Shown here piece after piece: positions 35,440 to 46,702 of a DNA stretch of 64,000 nt. The notes below the pieces were generated by a model. It was not told the origin of the DNA and ran no database searches. It was given only the letters and a program-made list of their open reading frames with translations. The stretch comes from Chamaecrista fasciculata (lineage: Eukaryota > Streptophyta > Magnoliopsida > Fabales > Fabaceae): assembly GCA_003254925.1 (NCBI GenBank), contig QANZ01048289.1, positions 30,607-94,606 on the forward strand. The letters are read 5' to 3'. How positions within the stretch are numbered: position 1 is the stretch's first letter; every line of letters begins with the position of its first letter. A program made the translations under genes and the position numbers.

Positions 35440-35947
35440 TATACATATTTACAAAATTTGCTGAAAATACATGAGGTTTATCCGCCACCACCATCTAGAG
35501 AGAGCAGCTCTCCCTTCTCTCTAAAACTCTTCGTCTCCAAATACAGGTTTGCAAAGGGGGGAGTTGTAGTATATCTGCAACTCCTCCCTACTCCTCTTTT
35601 CTTTGCAAAGGGAGGAGTTAAATAAATCCAGATCTGATTTAGTCCCCCTTGTTTGTTGGTGATTTTCTTAGATTTGGTGGTGCCTCCCTAGTGTGGTGTT
35701 GTTTTATTTTCCCTTTGTGGTGTATTCTCCCTTTGTGTTAGTGTTTTTATTTCTCTTTTCAGATCTGGCTTAGCCCCTTTATGGTGGCTCTCTGACTTCC
35801 AGATCTAGTCTTTGTGCTTCTCTGATGATAAAGTCGATGATATCTACATTTAATTTGGTGATTTCTCTTTTGAAGTTTCTGAACATTTGTAAGTACTGTT
35901 TGCCTTTTATTTAATATTATTTGATGAATATTTATCAAAAAAAAAAA
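35440..35947 (+). mobile_element. Poly(A)-tailed retroposon-like segment
   Basis: A GC-richer ~500-bp segment ends in tttatc followed by 11 A. Inside is a hairpin (ggggggagttgtag / ctgcaactcctccc) and a repeat of the phrase tttgcaaaggg. It has no reading frame. It could be a SINE or the 3' end of a LINE; no target duplication was recognised. Confidence 0.35.
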
Positions 35948-36806
35948 TTTCTTATAATGAGTGTATAACATTTTTCATAATTTGACAATAAAAACATTTT
36001 TCTTTTCTAAAAAAAAAGTATTTCTCAAACAAAAACGCTATTAAATATTAATAAAAAATATTTATTAAATAATTTTGCTGAATAAAAGCTGCTTCTCTCT
36101 CATAAAATTTGTCTCAAAAACTCAATTTATTGTAAACATTATTCTAAAATTTCATCACATCACATCACATGTCGGTTCCGTTCGTTTGCGTTTATACTAA
36201 AATCTGCTTTGATTATAATTGTAGTATGATTATAATTAAAGTTGATTATTTTTGTAGTGGTTTTTGGATGAATATTGAAGTGTACTATTATTTCTAATTC
36301 GGCCAAAAAAAAGATTAAAATTTGCGATAATTTTTCTTTCTCCTCTCTCTCCTCTCTATCTCTCTCGTTCTCTCTCTCACTCTCATCTCTCTCTCTCAAC
36401 CAAAAACAATGGAAGTGCTGGACAGTAGAACTCATTCAATCTTTTAAAATGTCAATTTAATATGTTTTGTAGTTAAAGAGAGAGTTTTGCCATTTTGGGT
36501 GAAGGAAGGAAAGTGCAGAAGATGAAATTGGGGAGACAAATCGAGAGAGAGAGACGAGAGAGAGTCGAAGAGGAAGATGGAGATGAAGGTGAGAGAGAAG
36601 GAAGATAAAAATGGCTAAAATATTAATTTTACTCCTAAATTATTTGGTTAAAATAACAATCTTTTTTTGTGGCCAGGGTTAAAATAACAATTAGCCCAAT
36701 ATAAGAATGGGTATTTACAAACTGACCCAATATTGAGGTAAATGACCATTTTGCCCTTATGATGGGTGATTGATTGTATTAAAGTATAGGTAATTATAGG
36801 TATATA
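35948..36806. other. AT-rich spacer with CT-rich and GA-rich tracts
   Basis: A ctctctc-rich tract (36339-36403) and a gagagag-rich tract (36540-36605) are roughly complementary. Otherwise nothing recognisable. Confidence 0.45.
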
Positions 36807-37112
36807 TAGGGATGTACACGGGCCGGGCCGGGCCGGGCCGGGTTTCTGGTCGGCCCGAGACCCGGCCCGGTACAGACCCGGGCCGGGTCTGGCCGGGCCA
36901 AAAAAATATATTTTTTTATTCATTCTATATATAATTTAACTTGTATATATTGATAAAACAATTAATTTTGGATCAATTTAATGATGTTTTTATTAATGAA
37001 GACATTTAATTTGACTTAATTGTTAAAAAAAGTTGATTTAATTAAGATTAAATATATATTTTATGTATATTTTTAATATACAATTGATAAAAATAATAAT
37101 AGATATGTATTT
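36807..37112. mobile_element. hAT-type element, gtgtacac family, cut by gap
   Basis: The left end tagggatgtacacggg is followed by tandem ggccg units. The AT-rich core (for example aatttaatgatgttttta) matches the inverse of 19900-19990. The right end is lost in the assembly gap 37113-37378. Confidence 0.75.
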
Positions 37113-37378
37113 NNNNNNNNNNNNNNNNNNNNNNNNNNNNNNNNNNNNNNNNNNNNNNNNNNNNNNNNNNNNNNNNNNNNNNNNNNNNNNNNNNNNNNNN
37201 NNNNNNNNNNNNNNNNNNNNNNNNNNNNNNNNNNNNNNNNNNNNNNNNNNNNNNNNNNNNNNNNNNNNNNNNNNNNNNNNNNNNNNNNNNNNNNNNNNNN
37301 NNNNNNNNNNNNNNNNNNNNNNNNNNNNNNNNNNNNNNNNNNNNNNNNNNNNNNNNNNNNNNNNNNNNNNNNNNNNNN
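37113..37378. other. Assembly gap (266 unknown bases)
   Basis: Run of n, followed by a 17-A run at its right edge. Confidence 0.99.
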
Positions 37379-37405
37379 AAAAAAAAAAAAAAAAACCATT
37401 TTAGA

Positions 37406-37857
37406 TAGGGATGATCATGGGTAGAGTATGGGTACTATGACTCCTGAACCCTAATCTAGATATGAGCGAATATTAAAATCAATCATGTCTCCGGATTCGC
37501 CAAATACTCTAATCTCCATACCCGAAAAAGTTTTAACATAAATTTTTTTATTAATATAAAACTTATTTTCATTATTTGTTTTACATTTTTAACTAATAAA
37601 AAAAATCATAAATAAGAATCTATTGCTAGAATACTTTAATATGTATGAAATAATTAACATTTTATTTTTATAATTTAATATTATTTTAACATATAAAATT
37701 TTAAAGTAACATATTTTTATGTATAAAAATAGATATTATTATTACAAGTAGGATACTACCATATCTAGACCTGAACCCATCAAAGTTAACTTAGGCTCAG
37801 ACTCATAAGATAAAATTCCAAAACCTCGGTTAAGTTTGAGTATTTTAATCGTCCTTA
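37406..37857. mobile_element. Non-autonomous hAT-type element, tagggatgatc family
   Basis: The ends tagggatgatcatgggta and ttttaatcgtcctta are imperfectly inverted. The perfect 8-bp repeat attttaga flanks at 37398-37405 and 37858-37865. The interior is AT-rich, non-coding. Confidence 0.85.
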
Positions 37858-37865
37858 ATTTTAGA

Positions 37866-39215
37866 GGTTTACGTTAAAAATGTACTATTTATTGATTAGG
37901 TATAAAATATGGTTTTTTCATTAAATAATGAATATTAAATTTAATTAATATATTAATTATAAATAAAGATTATGCATTATAAATTTAATGAAATATTTTT
38001 AAAAAAAGTAAATGGAATTTTTTTTCCAAAATTGCAAATAGAATAAATAGCTATTTGTGTTTTCTTTAATCTGACGCAAAAACCGGAAAGGCCCTTTTTG
38101 GTTTAGTAGGGCATGGAATGATGGAATTTACCAATTTCACCTTTTCCAGCACGTTTGATGATCCCCAATTATCCATAAATTAATCAAATATTACACCAAA
38201 TTTAATTCTAAATTATTGTTACGTAAACTACAATTAACTGTTTATCTACTATTATAATTAATTTTTAAAATTACATATTAATTATAAATATGACTAGTAA
38301 AAAAGTCAAGTTATATATAAAATAAGATAATTATATGAATGCATAATAGTTTAATAATTTTTTACTCTCTCTTATTATTGCTTTTAACTACAAAAAATTA
38401 TTATTTAATAATATATTAAATTTTTTTTAAAATGAATTATGTAAAAAAAAAAGATTGACATACTCGTCAGCACATGTCAATGCCATGTGTTTTATGATAT
38501 TCTGATCTTTTTTTATAAATATAGTCATTAATATAATTACTTTTTGGTTCATTGGCCCTGTATTATTGGGCTTGGTCATTGACTCATTGTGCATATTTGT
38601 ATACGTTGATAAAACATGATTCATGAAACAAGTGTATATGGATCCATGGTGAGTTTGACTTTGTTAAAATTTAGAGTTAGATTTTTTAAATACAATATTT
38701 TTTTAAAAAAACAAGTGTATCCATAGCCAGAAAACTTATTTTGTGATCAAATCTAAACTCTCACATTTAACGGGATTAGATCTAACATTATGAGCTTATC
38801 TCCCACAATGCCATGAATTTAAGTTTGAATCTCAATTAAGAAAGGTACCAATATTTAAGAAATGGATCACCTAAATTACCAATATTTAAGAAATGGATCA
38901 ACTAAATTATGTTGGCTGAAATTTTACTAAATTATCATTTCCTAACCATTAAATCAGTTGACTAAGAATTTATGTGTTGATTTTCAAATTGAATCAATGG
39001 TGTGGATGAAATAATTCAGCAACTATATTGTAGCTGAACTACTCCCCAATTTTTAGTATATGACATTTCACAATGACTCAAATAAAATTACCTCAAATAA
39101 AGAATACTTGTAGTAAACCAAAAAATATCTAAACTCTCACTTACCTTTTTTTTCTATGTAAGCTAAACTATCTATTGAAATAAACTCAATAATTGGTTCC
39201 TTAAGTACGATAAAG
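37866..39215. other. AT-rich intergenic sequence with one short tandem repeat
   Basis: No gene was found. A 31-bp unit (accaatatttaagaaatgg...) is tandemly repeated at 38847-38877 and 38878-38908 with one mismatch. Confidence 0.5.
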
Positions 39216-39717
39216 CAATATTATTAGAATCAAACTAGAACGAACAATCCAATTGGTCCAACTACTTAGCGAATTGAAGAATAAGTTGTTTCAACTCTAA
39301 AAATCGTTTCGACGGTTGGATTGAAAATAATCAGACAAAATCACCATAATCAATTTGGATTGACGAACAACTAAAGAACTATTTAGTTGAATTAAAATAA
39401 TAGAAAACACTATTTTGACCCAATCAAATATTAATATTGTTCAATTTCATCACCAAAAAAAAAATTCAGTTTAGTCTCTCAAAAATTGTTTTGTTATTAA
39501 TTTTAGTCTCTCTACATAAATTATAATTGTAACATTAATTATTTTATCGATTTATAACTATTTATTATTATTATAATTCTGAAATTTCTATTTAAAATAA
39601 TTTAATAATTATTATTTTTACATCATTCGATTCAACCATAGTTCGACCATTATACCTATCAGGTTGTAAATCAAATACTTTTTCAATTCATTAAAAAGTC
39701 TAACTCTGCCAATATTT
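39216..39717. mobile_element. Decayed copy of the 31888 hAT family
   Basis: Aligned by eye, its ends (caatattattagaatcaa / ctctgccaatattt) differ from the 31888-34546 element almost only by C-to-T and G-to-A changes. The 8-bp flanks cgataaag and ctccaaag agree at 5 of 8. The length is close to that of the intact relative without its LTR. Confidence 0.65.
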
Positions 39718-39968
39718 CTCCAAAGATCTAAGTTAAGAATGACCCTCTTAAACACGTCAATTCGATTTTACACACTTCGAATCTTGACGAGTGGGGTGAA
39801 TGAGAAACACAAAAAGTTTCTCTCCCCTGTGAGAGTGCTCTGTTCTCTCCCTGGTGAGAGTTTTCTTTCAGGTTTATCTTAGGGTTTTATGGCTTTGGCT
39901 TTCTGAGTGGTGAGTGTTTGTGAGGGGGGGAAACACAGTGTATTCAGTCTGGTTAGGTTTTCGCGCGC

Positions 39969-41600
39969 ATGGAAGTTGAGGGAGAAGGTGAGGGGAGTAG
40001 TAGGATGGAGGAGAATGAAGTCTGTATTGAGCTGGATTGGGATGATTCTAGCGGTCTGGCAGTTAGGAAGCGTACTCTGGTTGGTCGGATTGTGGCTGAT
40101 TAGGGTCTGAATAGGAACACAGTGAAGAGTATGATAACTAAGGCCTGGAATCTGTCGAAGGGCCTTGGGATTCAGGAATTGGGTGAAAGTGTCTACAGGT
40201 TTATCTTTGATAAGGAAGAAGATTGTCGTCGAGTTCTTAAGGGAAGACCGTGGTTGATTCTAGGCTGTCTTCTGATTCTGGAGGTGTGGCAGCCCATGCT
40301 TACACTTGATGAGATTGCCTTGCATTAAAGCCCCTATTGGATTCAACTTTTCGACCTCCCGCTTGAAGGTTTCTTTGTGAAGAATATAGCTCGTATTGGA
40401 GGGGTGTTTGGGGAGGTTCTTGTTGTTGAGGATCCGCTGGTGGGTGGGAAGCTGGTTAGGCATTTTGCGCGAGTCAGAGTGGTGATAGATATCAACAAGC
40501 CGTTGATTCCAGGCGTCTTTGTTCCGAGGCCTGGACGTGAAAGGATCTGGATTAGAGCTAAGTATGAGAAATTACAGTTGTTCTGCTATAATTGTGGTGC
40601 GTTGGGGCATGATCGTAAAGTATGTAAGAAGGTTATGGCTAGCAAGAATAATTATGGCGAGTGGCTGGGTGCTGAACCAACTAGATTGTTGGGGAAACTA
40701 GTTATTGTCAAGGAGGAATTTGAGTTGCAGGAGGGTTGCAACAATGGGAGCATGGAGGCGCGTGGGGACAATGAAGGAGAAGATGTGTGTGGTTCAAGTG
40801 CGGGGGGTGATAGCCTGAATTCGGTTAGCGCAGATTCCCAAAAATCCCCTCTCACAGCTGAAGGTAGTTACTCTTTTGGATCCGGGAGGAATGTTCGAGG
40901 TGTACAGACTGCTTGTGCCAGCTCAGCTGATTCACACAGGGTGGGGCCAGAGGTGGGAATTAAGGCTGGTCAAGGTAATAAAGATATTGGGCTGGGCCTC
41001 ATGGAGGTTGACTCTAGTGCCTCGGTTTCTAAAGGAAAGGTGTTTGGGCCTTGCAATGCTTTAACGGTTATCCCAAGTAAGATAAGGTTTCGTAGGGGCC
41101 TAAAGAATGGGAGGCCTTGCATAATTGAGAATGGTAATAATCCGTATATTGTCGAGATTCTGTCAGATGAGGAGAAAGAACTATCTAGGGCAATAGTTGT
41201 TCATGGTGCAAAATCTGTTGTCTCTGATTTGGCGCTCGGATTTCAGGACGTTAGTTTGAAGCGGAAAGTGGAAATTCCTAGAACTAAAGCTCGGAAGAGG
41301 TATGGCATCGATGGCAATACTGTTGTTTGCCCAATGCAGAGTCTACAGGATGGTGAGAGCTCACAGTTTGGTCTGGGGAGTGGTGGGCCGATCCAGAAGG
41401 CTCCGAGAAAAAGGATTCAGAAATTGGAGGTTAGTCTGAAGAATTTTAATGCAACTGTTGATTTTTTGGTTGAGGTCCCTCTTTCTTTGAGCAGTAATGG
41501 CAAGGAAGAGGATGGATTGGTGGAGTACGTGTTTAAGGCTGGAGAAGAGACTGAAAATGGCGGTGGTGGCTGGCCTGAAACAGCCACACGGGGGCCATGA
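39969..41600 (+). pseudogene. LINE ORF1: DUF4283 and CCHC zinc-knuckle RNA-binding protein
   Basis: The frame of 543 codons starts MEVEGEGEG and is interrupted by TAG at 40101-40103 and TAA at 40326-40328. The N-terminal third matches the plant DUF4283 domain (PF14111) with SVYRFIFDKEEDCRRVL and GRPWLILG. A CX2CX4HX4C knuckle, CYNCGALGHDRKVC, follows at about residues 206-219. The C-terminal half is a low-complexity Ser/Gly-rich then basic tail. In plant L1 elements ORF1 binds LINE RNA and forms the RNP. Its stop codon overlaps the ORF2 start as ATGA. The chosen start is the first in-frame ATG ahead of the domain. Confidence 0.88.
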
Positions 41601-44600
41601 GTATACTCTCATGGAACTGTAGAGGGTTGGGGGTCCCTCTGACAGTTAAGTCTCTTAGGAGAATGGCGAGAAAGTATAAACCCTCTATTATCTTCCTCAT
41701 TGAGACAAAAAATAATTCAGCTTTTCTCGAGAGTGTTAGAGGAAGATGGTTTCGTGGCTACAATTCTGTGAATATTGACCCTATTGGTTTATCTAGGGGT
41801 CTAGCGGTTTGGTGGGAAAAGGATGTATCTTTAAATTTCATATATTTGAATCAGCATCTCATTCATGGGGTTGTCACTGGTGGTTGTTTTGATTTCCCTG
41901 TGCATATTTCTTTTGTTTATGGGCCTACGGATGATCATGAAAGATGGGGGCTGTGGGATTTTATGAGAAGTATTGCTCCTAGTGATGATAGTGCTTGGTT
42001 GTGCCTTGGCGACTTCAATGATATGGCTAGCAGGTGTGAGAAGCAGGGAGGGAATCCGCGAGGGATGTACAAGATATGGAAGTTTCAGAGCTTCTTATAT
42101 GACTGCAGGTTCATTGATATGGGTTTCCAAGGGAGTTGTTTCACTTGGAGTAATAATCAGATGGGTGCTCACCACATTAGGAGCGTCTTGACAGGGTTGT
42201 GTGTAACCATGCCTTCAGTGACCACTTTCAGAATGCTCAGGTTTTTCACCTTGATCCCATAGGGTCGGACCATTTCCCTATACTGTTGGATCTGGATTTT
42301 CGGGATAAAAGAACCCCAAGAAGTTTTAAGTTTGAGCAGATGTGGATAGACCATCCTGATTTCTGTAAGGTGGTTGCTGAAAGTTGGGGTGAGGGTGATG
42401 GTAGCCTGAGTGACAGTTTGAAGGTTTTCAAGGAAAGGTTAGATAAGTGTAGAAGGATGTTGTGTATTTAGAGCAAGGAAGCCTGTTGAACAGTTGACAG
42501 TGGAGTTGCAGCAATGTTTGAATGGGGCTTTTGATGAGACAAAGAACAGAATGGCTGCTGATATTTTACAGAGAATTGAGTTAGCTTGGGACCGGGAAGA
42601 GAAATACTGGCAGCAGAGAGGCAGGGTTAATTGGCTAACGACTGGAGATCAGAACACCAAATTCTTCCACTCCACTAATGTGCAGAGAAGGAAGCGGAAT
42701 AAAATCCTTAAGGTGAAGGATGATAATGACCAATGGGTGGAGAATGAAGGGAGTATTGCTGAGGTTTTTATTAAGTTTTATAAAAACCTGTTCAAGACTA
42801 ACAATCCTCGGGAGCAAGTTGATATCCTGGAGTTTTTGCATAGGGTTGTCACTGAGGATGATAATCGTATGTTGATGGCAGAAGTGAGTGATTTGGAAAT
42901 AAAAAATGCTGCCTTTCAGATGGGAGGTTTGAAGGCACCGGGGCCAGATGGCTTTGCTGGCTGTTTTTATCATTCATCTTGGAGCACTGTGGGGCCTGAT
43001 GTAGCTAGAATGGTGAAAGATTTCTTTAGGAGTGGTGCTGATATTTCTGGTATCAATGATACTAACATTGTTTTGATTCCCAAAATAGATAATGCAGCCT
43101 CTGTTAACCACTTTCGGCCCATTAGCTTATGCAACTTTGCATACAAGGTTATTTCCAAGATTATTGTGAACCGGATGAAGTTGCTTTTGCCCAAGTGTAT
43201 TTCCCCTAACCAACGAGCCTTTGTTCCGGGTAGGCTCATATAGGACAACATTTTTATAGCTCATGAAGCTTTTCACCATTTCAAGTCTAAGAAGAATGGG
43301 AAAAGGTATGAGATGGCGGTCAAAATTGACATGAACAAAGCTTATGACCGTATTGAGTGGAGCTTTGTGGAGAAGGTGCTGTTAGGACTTGGCTTTTGTT
43401 TGCCTTGGGTTGAGCGTATCATGATGTGTTTGAGATCTGTGAGCTATAGCTTGTTGTTATCAGGGAAGAAAGTTGGCTCGTTTGCTCCGGAAAGAGGACT
43501 AAGACAAGGTGATCCTCTGTCACCTTATCTTTTTATTATTGCTGCGGATGTGCTCTCAAACATTGTAAATGCCTTTGCTGATATTAAAGAGTTTGAAGGT
43601 ATTAAATTAGCAAGGAATTGCCCCATTCTCACTCGCTGTTTTTTTGCGGATGACGCTGTCTTTTTCATGAAAGCCAATACCCGCAATGTTGATATGTTTA
43701 GAAGGATGCTGGACTGGTATTGTGATGCTTCTGGTCAGCTTATCAACCTTGACAAATCATGTATTTTCTTCTCGAAGAATACGCCTCAGGATGTCAAAGA
43801 TGAGGTTGGTGCTTGCCTTGGTATTGTTGACTCTGGGAATCCAGGTAATTATTTAGGCTTACCCGTGCTGTGGGGTAGGTCTAAGGTTGAGGCCTTGAAT
43901 TTTGGTAAGGAGAAAATGCTTAAAAAGATTCAAGGATGGAAGTAGACTGTGTTGACTCAAGCGGGAAGAGAAATCTTGATAAAAGCGGTGGCGAATGCTG
44001 TGCCGATGTATCCTATGTGCTGTTTCAAGTTCCCAAAAAAAGTTTGTGAGAGCTTTAATAGTGCCATAGCTAGTTTCTGGTGGGGGCAGCAGAAGAATGA
44101 GAGTAAAATTCATTGGAAGTCTTGGGAATTTCTCTCTAGAGCTAAGGAGGAAGGGGGAATGGGCTTTAAAGATTTTGAGTCTTTTAATATTGCCCTGCTG
44201 GCTAAACAGTGTTGGCGTATGATTACTTGCCCTAATGATTACTGGGTTCATATGTTTAAAGGTATCTATTTCCCAAATGACAGCTTTCTTACTGCCAGGA
44301 AAGGGAGCAAGGCCTCGGGCTTGGTCAAGCCTTCTGGAAGGCAGAGAATTGATCCTAAAGGGCCTTTGTTGGCAAGTTGGTGATGGAAGTAATATTAACA
44401 TCTGGTTTGATGCTTGGATCCCGGGTGTTGATGGTTGTAGAATGAGTGGTAGGCCTCCTGATTTTGACTGCAGGGTGACTTTGGTTAGAGATTTGATTGT
44501 TGATGGAAAGTGGAATTTGGATGGCATTATTCAGTGGATTTCTAGTACTGAGGCTGAGGCTATCCTTAGTATCCCAATCTCTAATCATGATAGGCCTGAC

Positions 44601-45668
44601 AAGTTGCACTGGTATCACAACAGGAATGGTAAATACTCGGTTAGCTCTGGGTATTTGGTAGCTAAGAAGGCCAAGGCTACTGTTTCAAGCTCTCCTAGTT
44701 GCTCGAGATCTGTTCCCAGTGAGCTATGGAAGGCCTTGTGGAGGTTTAGAGTTCCACCAAAAGTGAGGAATTTCCTCTGGAAAGCATGTAACTCTGTTGT
44801 GGCTACCAGGATGGCACTTTACAAAAGGAAATGCAGTTTATCTGCTTGCTGTCAAATCTGTTGTAGTAAGTCTGAATCTATTGAGCATCTGATTCTTTTC
44901 TATGACTGGGCCAAGGCTACTTGGTTTGGATGCCCGCTGTCTGTGAGGATTGAGGAAGTGGGTTTTTCTTCTTTTGAAAACTGGTGCTGCAGTTGGATGC
45001 TGGACAAGGATTTGGAGGATTATGCTAAGAGCTTCATGGCCATCCTCTGTTGGGAAATTTGGAAGAGTCGCTGCCAAATGGTGTTTCAATCCCAGAATGT
45101 TTGTCCAATGCTTACCTGCATCAGAGTTGTTGCGCTTCATAGAGAATTTTGGGTTGCAACTGATAAGACTTATGCCCCGGGTCCTCAGACTGTCATTCCT
45201 TTTGCTGCTGCTGACTTGCAGTGGGAAAAACCTGTTGTGGGTAGTCTAAAATTTAATGTGGATGGGGCCTTTAATGGCCAGGGGTCTAGTGCTGGGGTTG
45301 GCATTGTCGTTAGAGATCATATGGGCAAGCTGGTTGATGGTATTGCAGCTTCTATTTCTTCTTGCTCAATGTTTGCTGTGGAGGCAAGTGCCCTCTATAG
45401 AGCTTGTCAACTTGCTGGTGCTCTTAGAATAAAGGATGCTCACTTTGAGTCTGATTGCCTTGATCTAGTGAAGGCTGTCAATGCTGGAAGTGATGATGGG
45501 GATTGGAGGTGCAGTGCAGTTATTGATGATATTGTGGCTTCTCTTCAGTTATTGATTCCTAGACATCTTAACAATGCTGCTGACTGGGTAGCTAAGCAGG
45601 CTGCTAAGAAGATGTGCCCCATCTTCGTTGGCCTCTATTTTGTCGAAGGATCTGGGTTTAGTTTCTAA
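41597..45668 (+). pseudogene. LINE ORF2: endonuclease, reverse transcriptase, RNase H
   Basis: The order is: APE-type endonuclease (ILSWNCRGLG, FLIETK, LGDFND, SDHFPIL), reverse transcriptase (KAPGPDGF, FRPISLCN, VKIDMNKAYDRIEW, LRQGDPLSPYLFII, FADD), zf-RVT region (WRFRVPPKVRNFLWKA, CQICC...ESIEHL), and C-terminal RNase H of RVT_3 type (FNVDGAF, FAVEASAL, FESDCLDLV, AADWVAKQ). About 1357 codons, the usual length. Lesions: frameshift near 42180 inside the endonuclease, a second shift near 42460 that restores frame, TAG at 43241-43243 (Gln to stop type), TAG at 43943-43945 (Trp to stop type), and a frameshift near 44320. In the zinc knuckle the last Cys position is Tyr (HLILFYDW). The catalytic residues are otherwise kept. 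It reverse transcribes LINE RNA at a nicked target; here inactive. Confidence 0.93.
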
Positions 45669-45809
45669 TGTTGCTGATGTTAATAGAGGTGTTGGTTAGC
45701 TGATGTTTTCTATTTTTTTTGTTTTCTGTTGGTTTCGGGGCTTTGTCCCTTGTGTTTGTTGGGCTTAGGCCCTTTTTCTGGCCAAAAAAAAAAACACGTT
45801 AATTCCATT

Positions 45810-46292
45810 CTCATCTTAGAAAATAGTTAGTTACTAATGTTCTTTTATTCAAACAAATCCCTTCTGTTGGAATTCTTTTTAACTTTTTAGTACTATCATC
45901 AAGAATACATTCAAGCTTTATCAAATTTTTTAACAGACAAAAGTACTCTTTTATCCCAAATTTTATTTTAATTTTCAAATTTGTCCTCAATATTTTTTTG
46001 TTGTTAATTTCATCCTTAATATTTCACATTTTAGTCAATTTCATCATTTGTCTAATCTTTTCCAATAAATTAATGAAAAAATTCATCATGTTTTTTAATT
46101 TGATTTAAAATTTGAATCTTTTTCTATTAATTTTACCGTACATGTCATTAATCATATGAATCTGTTATTAATATTTGATTAAAATTAAAAAAAATTGACC
46201 AAACTATAAAATATTGAAGATAAAATTAACAACAAAAACTATTAAAACGAAATTGAAAATTGATATATAATTTAAGGACTGCGCTTTTACCT
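45810..46292. repeat. Imperfect inverted repeat in AT-rich spacer
   Basis: The phrase ttgttgttaatttcatcc...aatattt (about 46000) and its inverse aatattgaagataaaattaacaacaa (about 46210) form the arms of an old MITE. A similar arrangement occurs at about 47390-47650. Ends are not sharp. Confidence 0.4.
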
Positions 46293-46301
46293 TTTTAATA
46301 A

Positions 46302-46693
46302 GGGTAAATTCCACTTTGATACCCTGTTCCTATTGACCAATTCCACTTTGGTATTCTGTTCTTTCAAAAGTGACACTTTGGTACCCTATTTTTTCAAAAA
46401 TGTCATTTTGGTACCTTGTTCTTTCAAAAGTGACATTTTGATACCATGTTCTTTGGATCAAGTGACACTTTGGTACCCTATTTTTTCACTATTTGTTACC
46501 GTATTCTATCTTTTTTAGGGTACCAAAGTGTCACTTGGTCCAAAGAACAGAGTACCAAAATGTCACTTTTGGAAGAATAGAGTACCAAAATAACATTTTT
46601 TAAAGAACAGGGTACCAAAGTGTCACTTTTGAAATAACAGAGTATCAAAGTGGAATTGGTCCATTGAATAGGGTACCAAAGTGGAATTTACCC
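46302..46693. mobile_element. Mutator-type MITE, palindromic minisatellite
   Basis: The ends gggtaaattccactttg and caaagtggaatttaccc are perfect inverts. The 9-bp flanks ttttaataa (46293-46301) and ttataataa (46694-46702) agree at 8 of 9. Each arm is a series of ~30-bp units around cactttggtaccct, so the whole is an inverted minisatellite. Same family as 19052-19459. Confidence 0.88.
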
Positions 46694-46702
46694 TTATAAT
46701 AA

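Larger units (their letters stand above)
39768..45791 (+). mobile_element. L1-like LINE, full length, decayed
   Basis: It is bounded by a ~18-bp target duplication with two mismatches (aaacacgtcaattcgatt at 39750-39767; aaacacgttaattccatt at 45792-45809). The right copy directly follows a short poly(A) after ttctggcc. About 200 bp of 5' leader precedes ORF1 (DUF4283 plus CCHC knuckle). ORF2 (endonuclease, reverse transcriptase, zinc knuckle, RNase H) follows with an ATGA overlap. Together the frames hold four in-frame stops and three frameshifts, so the copy is dead. It sits on the opposite strand to the PAT1 genes. Confidence 0.93.

Noticed and set aside
36648..36923. Frame with repeated GPARPGP
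   Set aside because: It is a reading of the ggccg tandem repeat at a hAT-type end.
37063..37404. Open frames across unknown bases
   Set aside because: They span the assembly gap; the residues are undefined.
40377..41600. Independent zinc-finger gene
   Set aside because: It is in frame with the DUF4283 part upstream (two stops) and overlaps the LINE ORF2 start, so it is the C-terminal part of LINE ORF1.
39768..45791. Endogenous pararetrovirus or Ty3 element
   Set aside because: The endonuclease is of APE type, the order is DUF4283-CCHC / EN-RT-RNase H, there is a poly(A) tail and variable-length target duplication, and there are no LTRs: an L1-like LINE.
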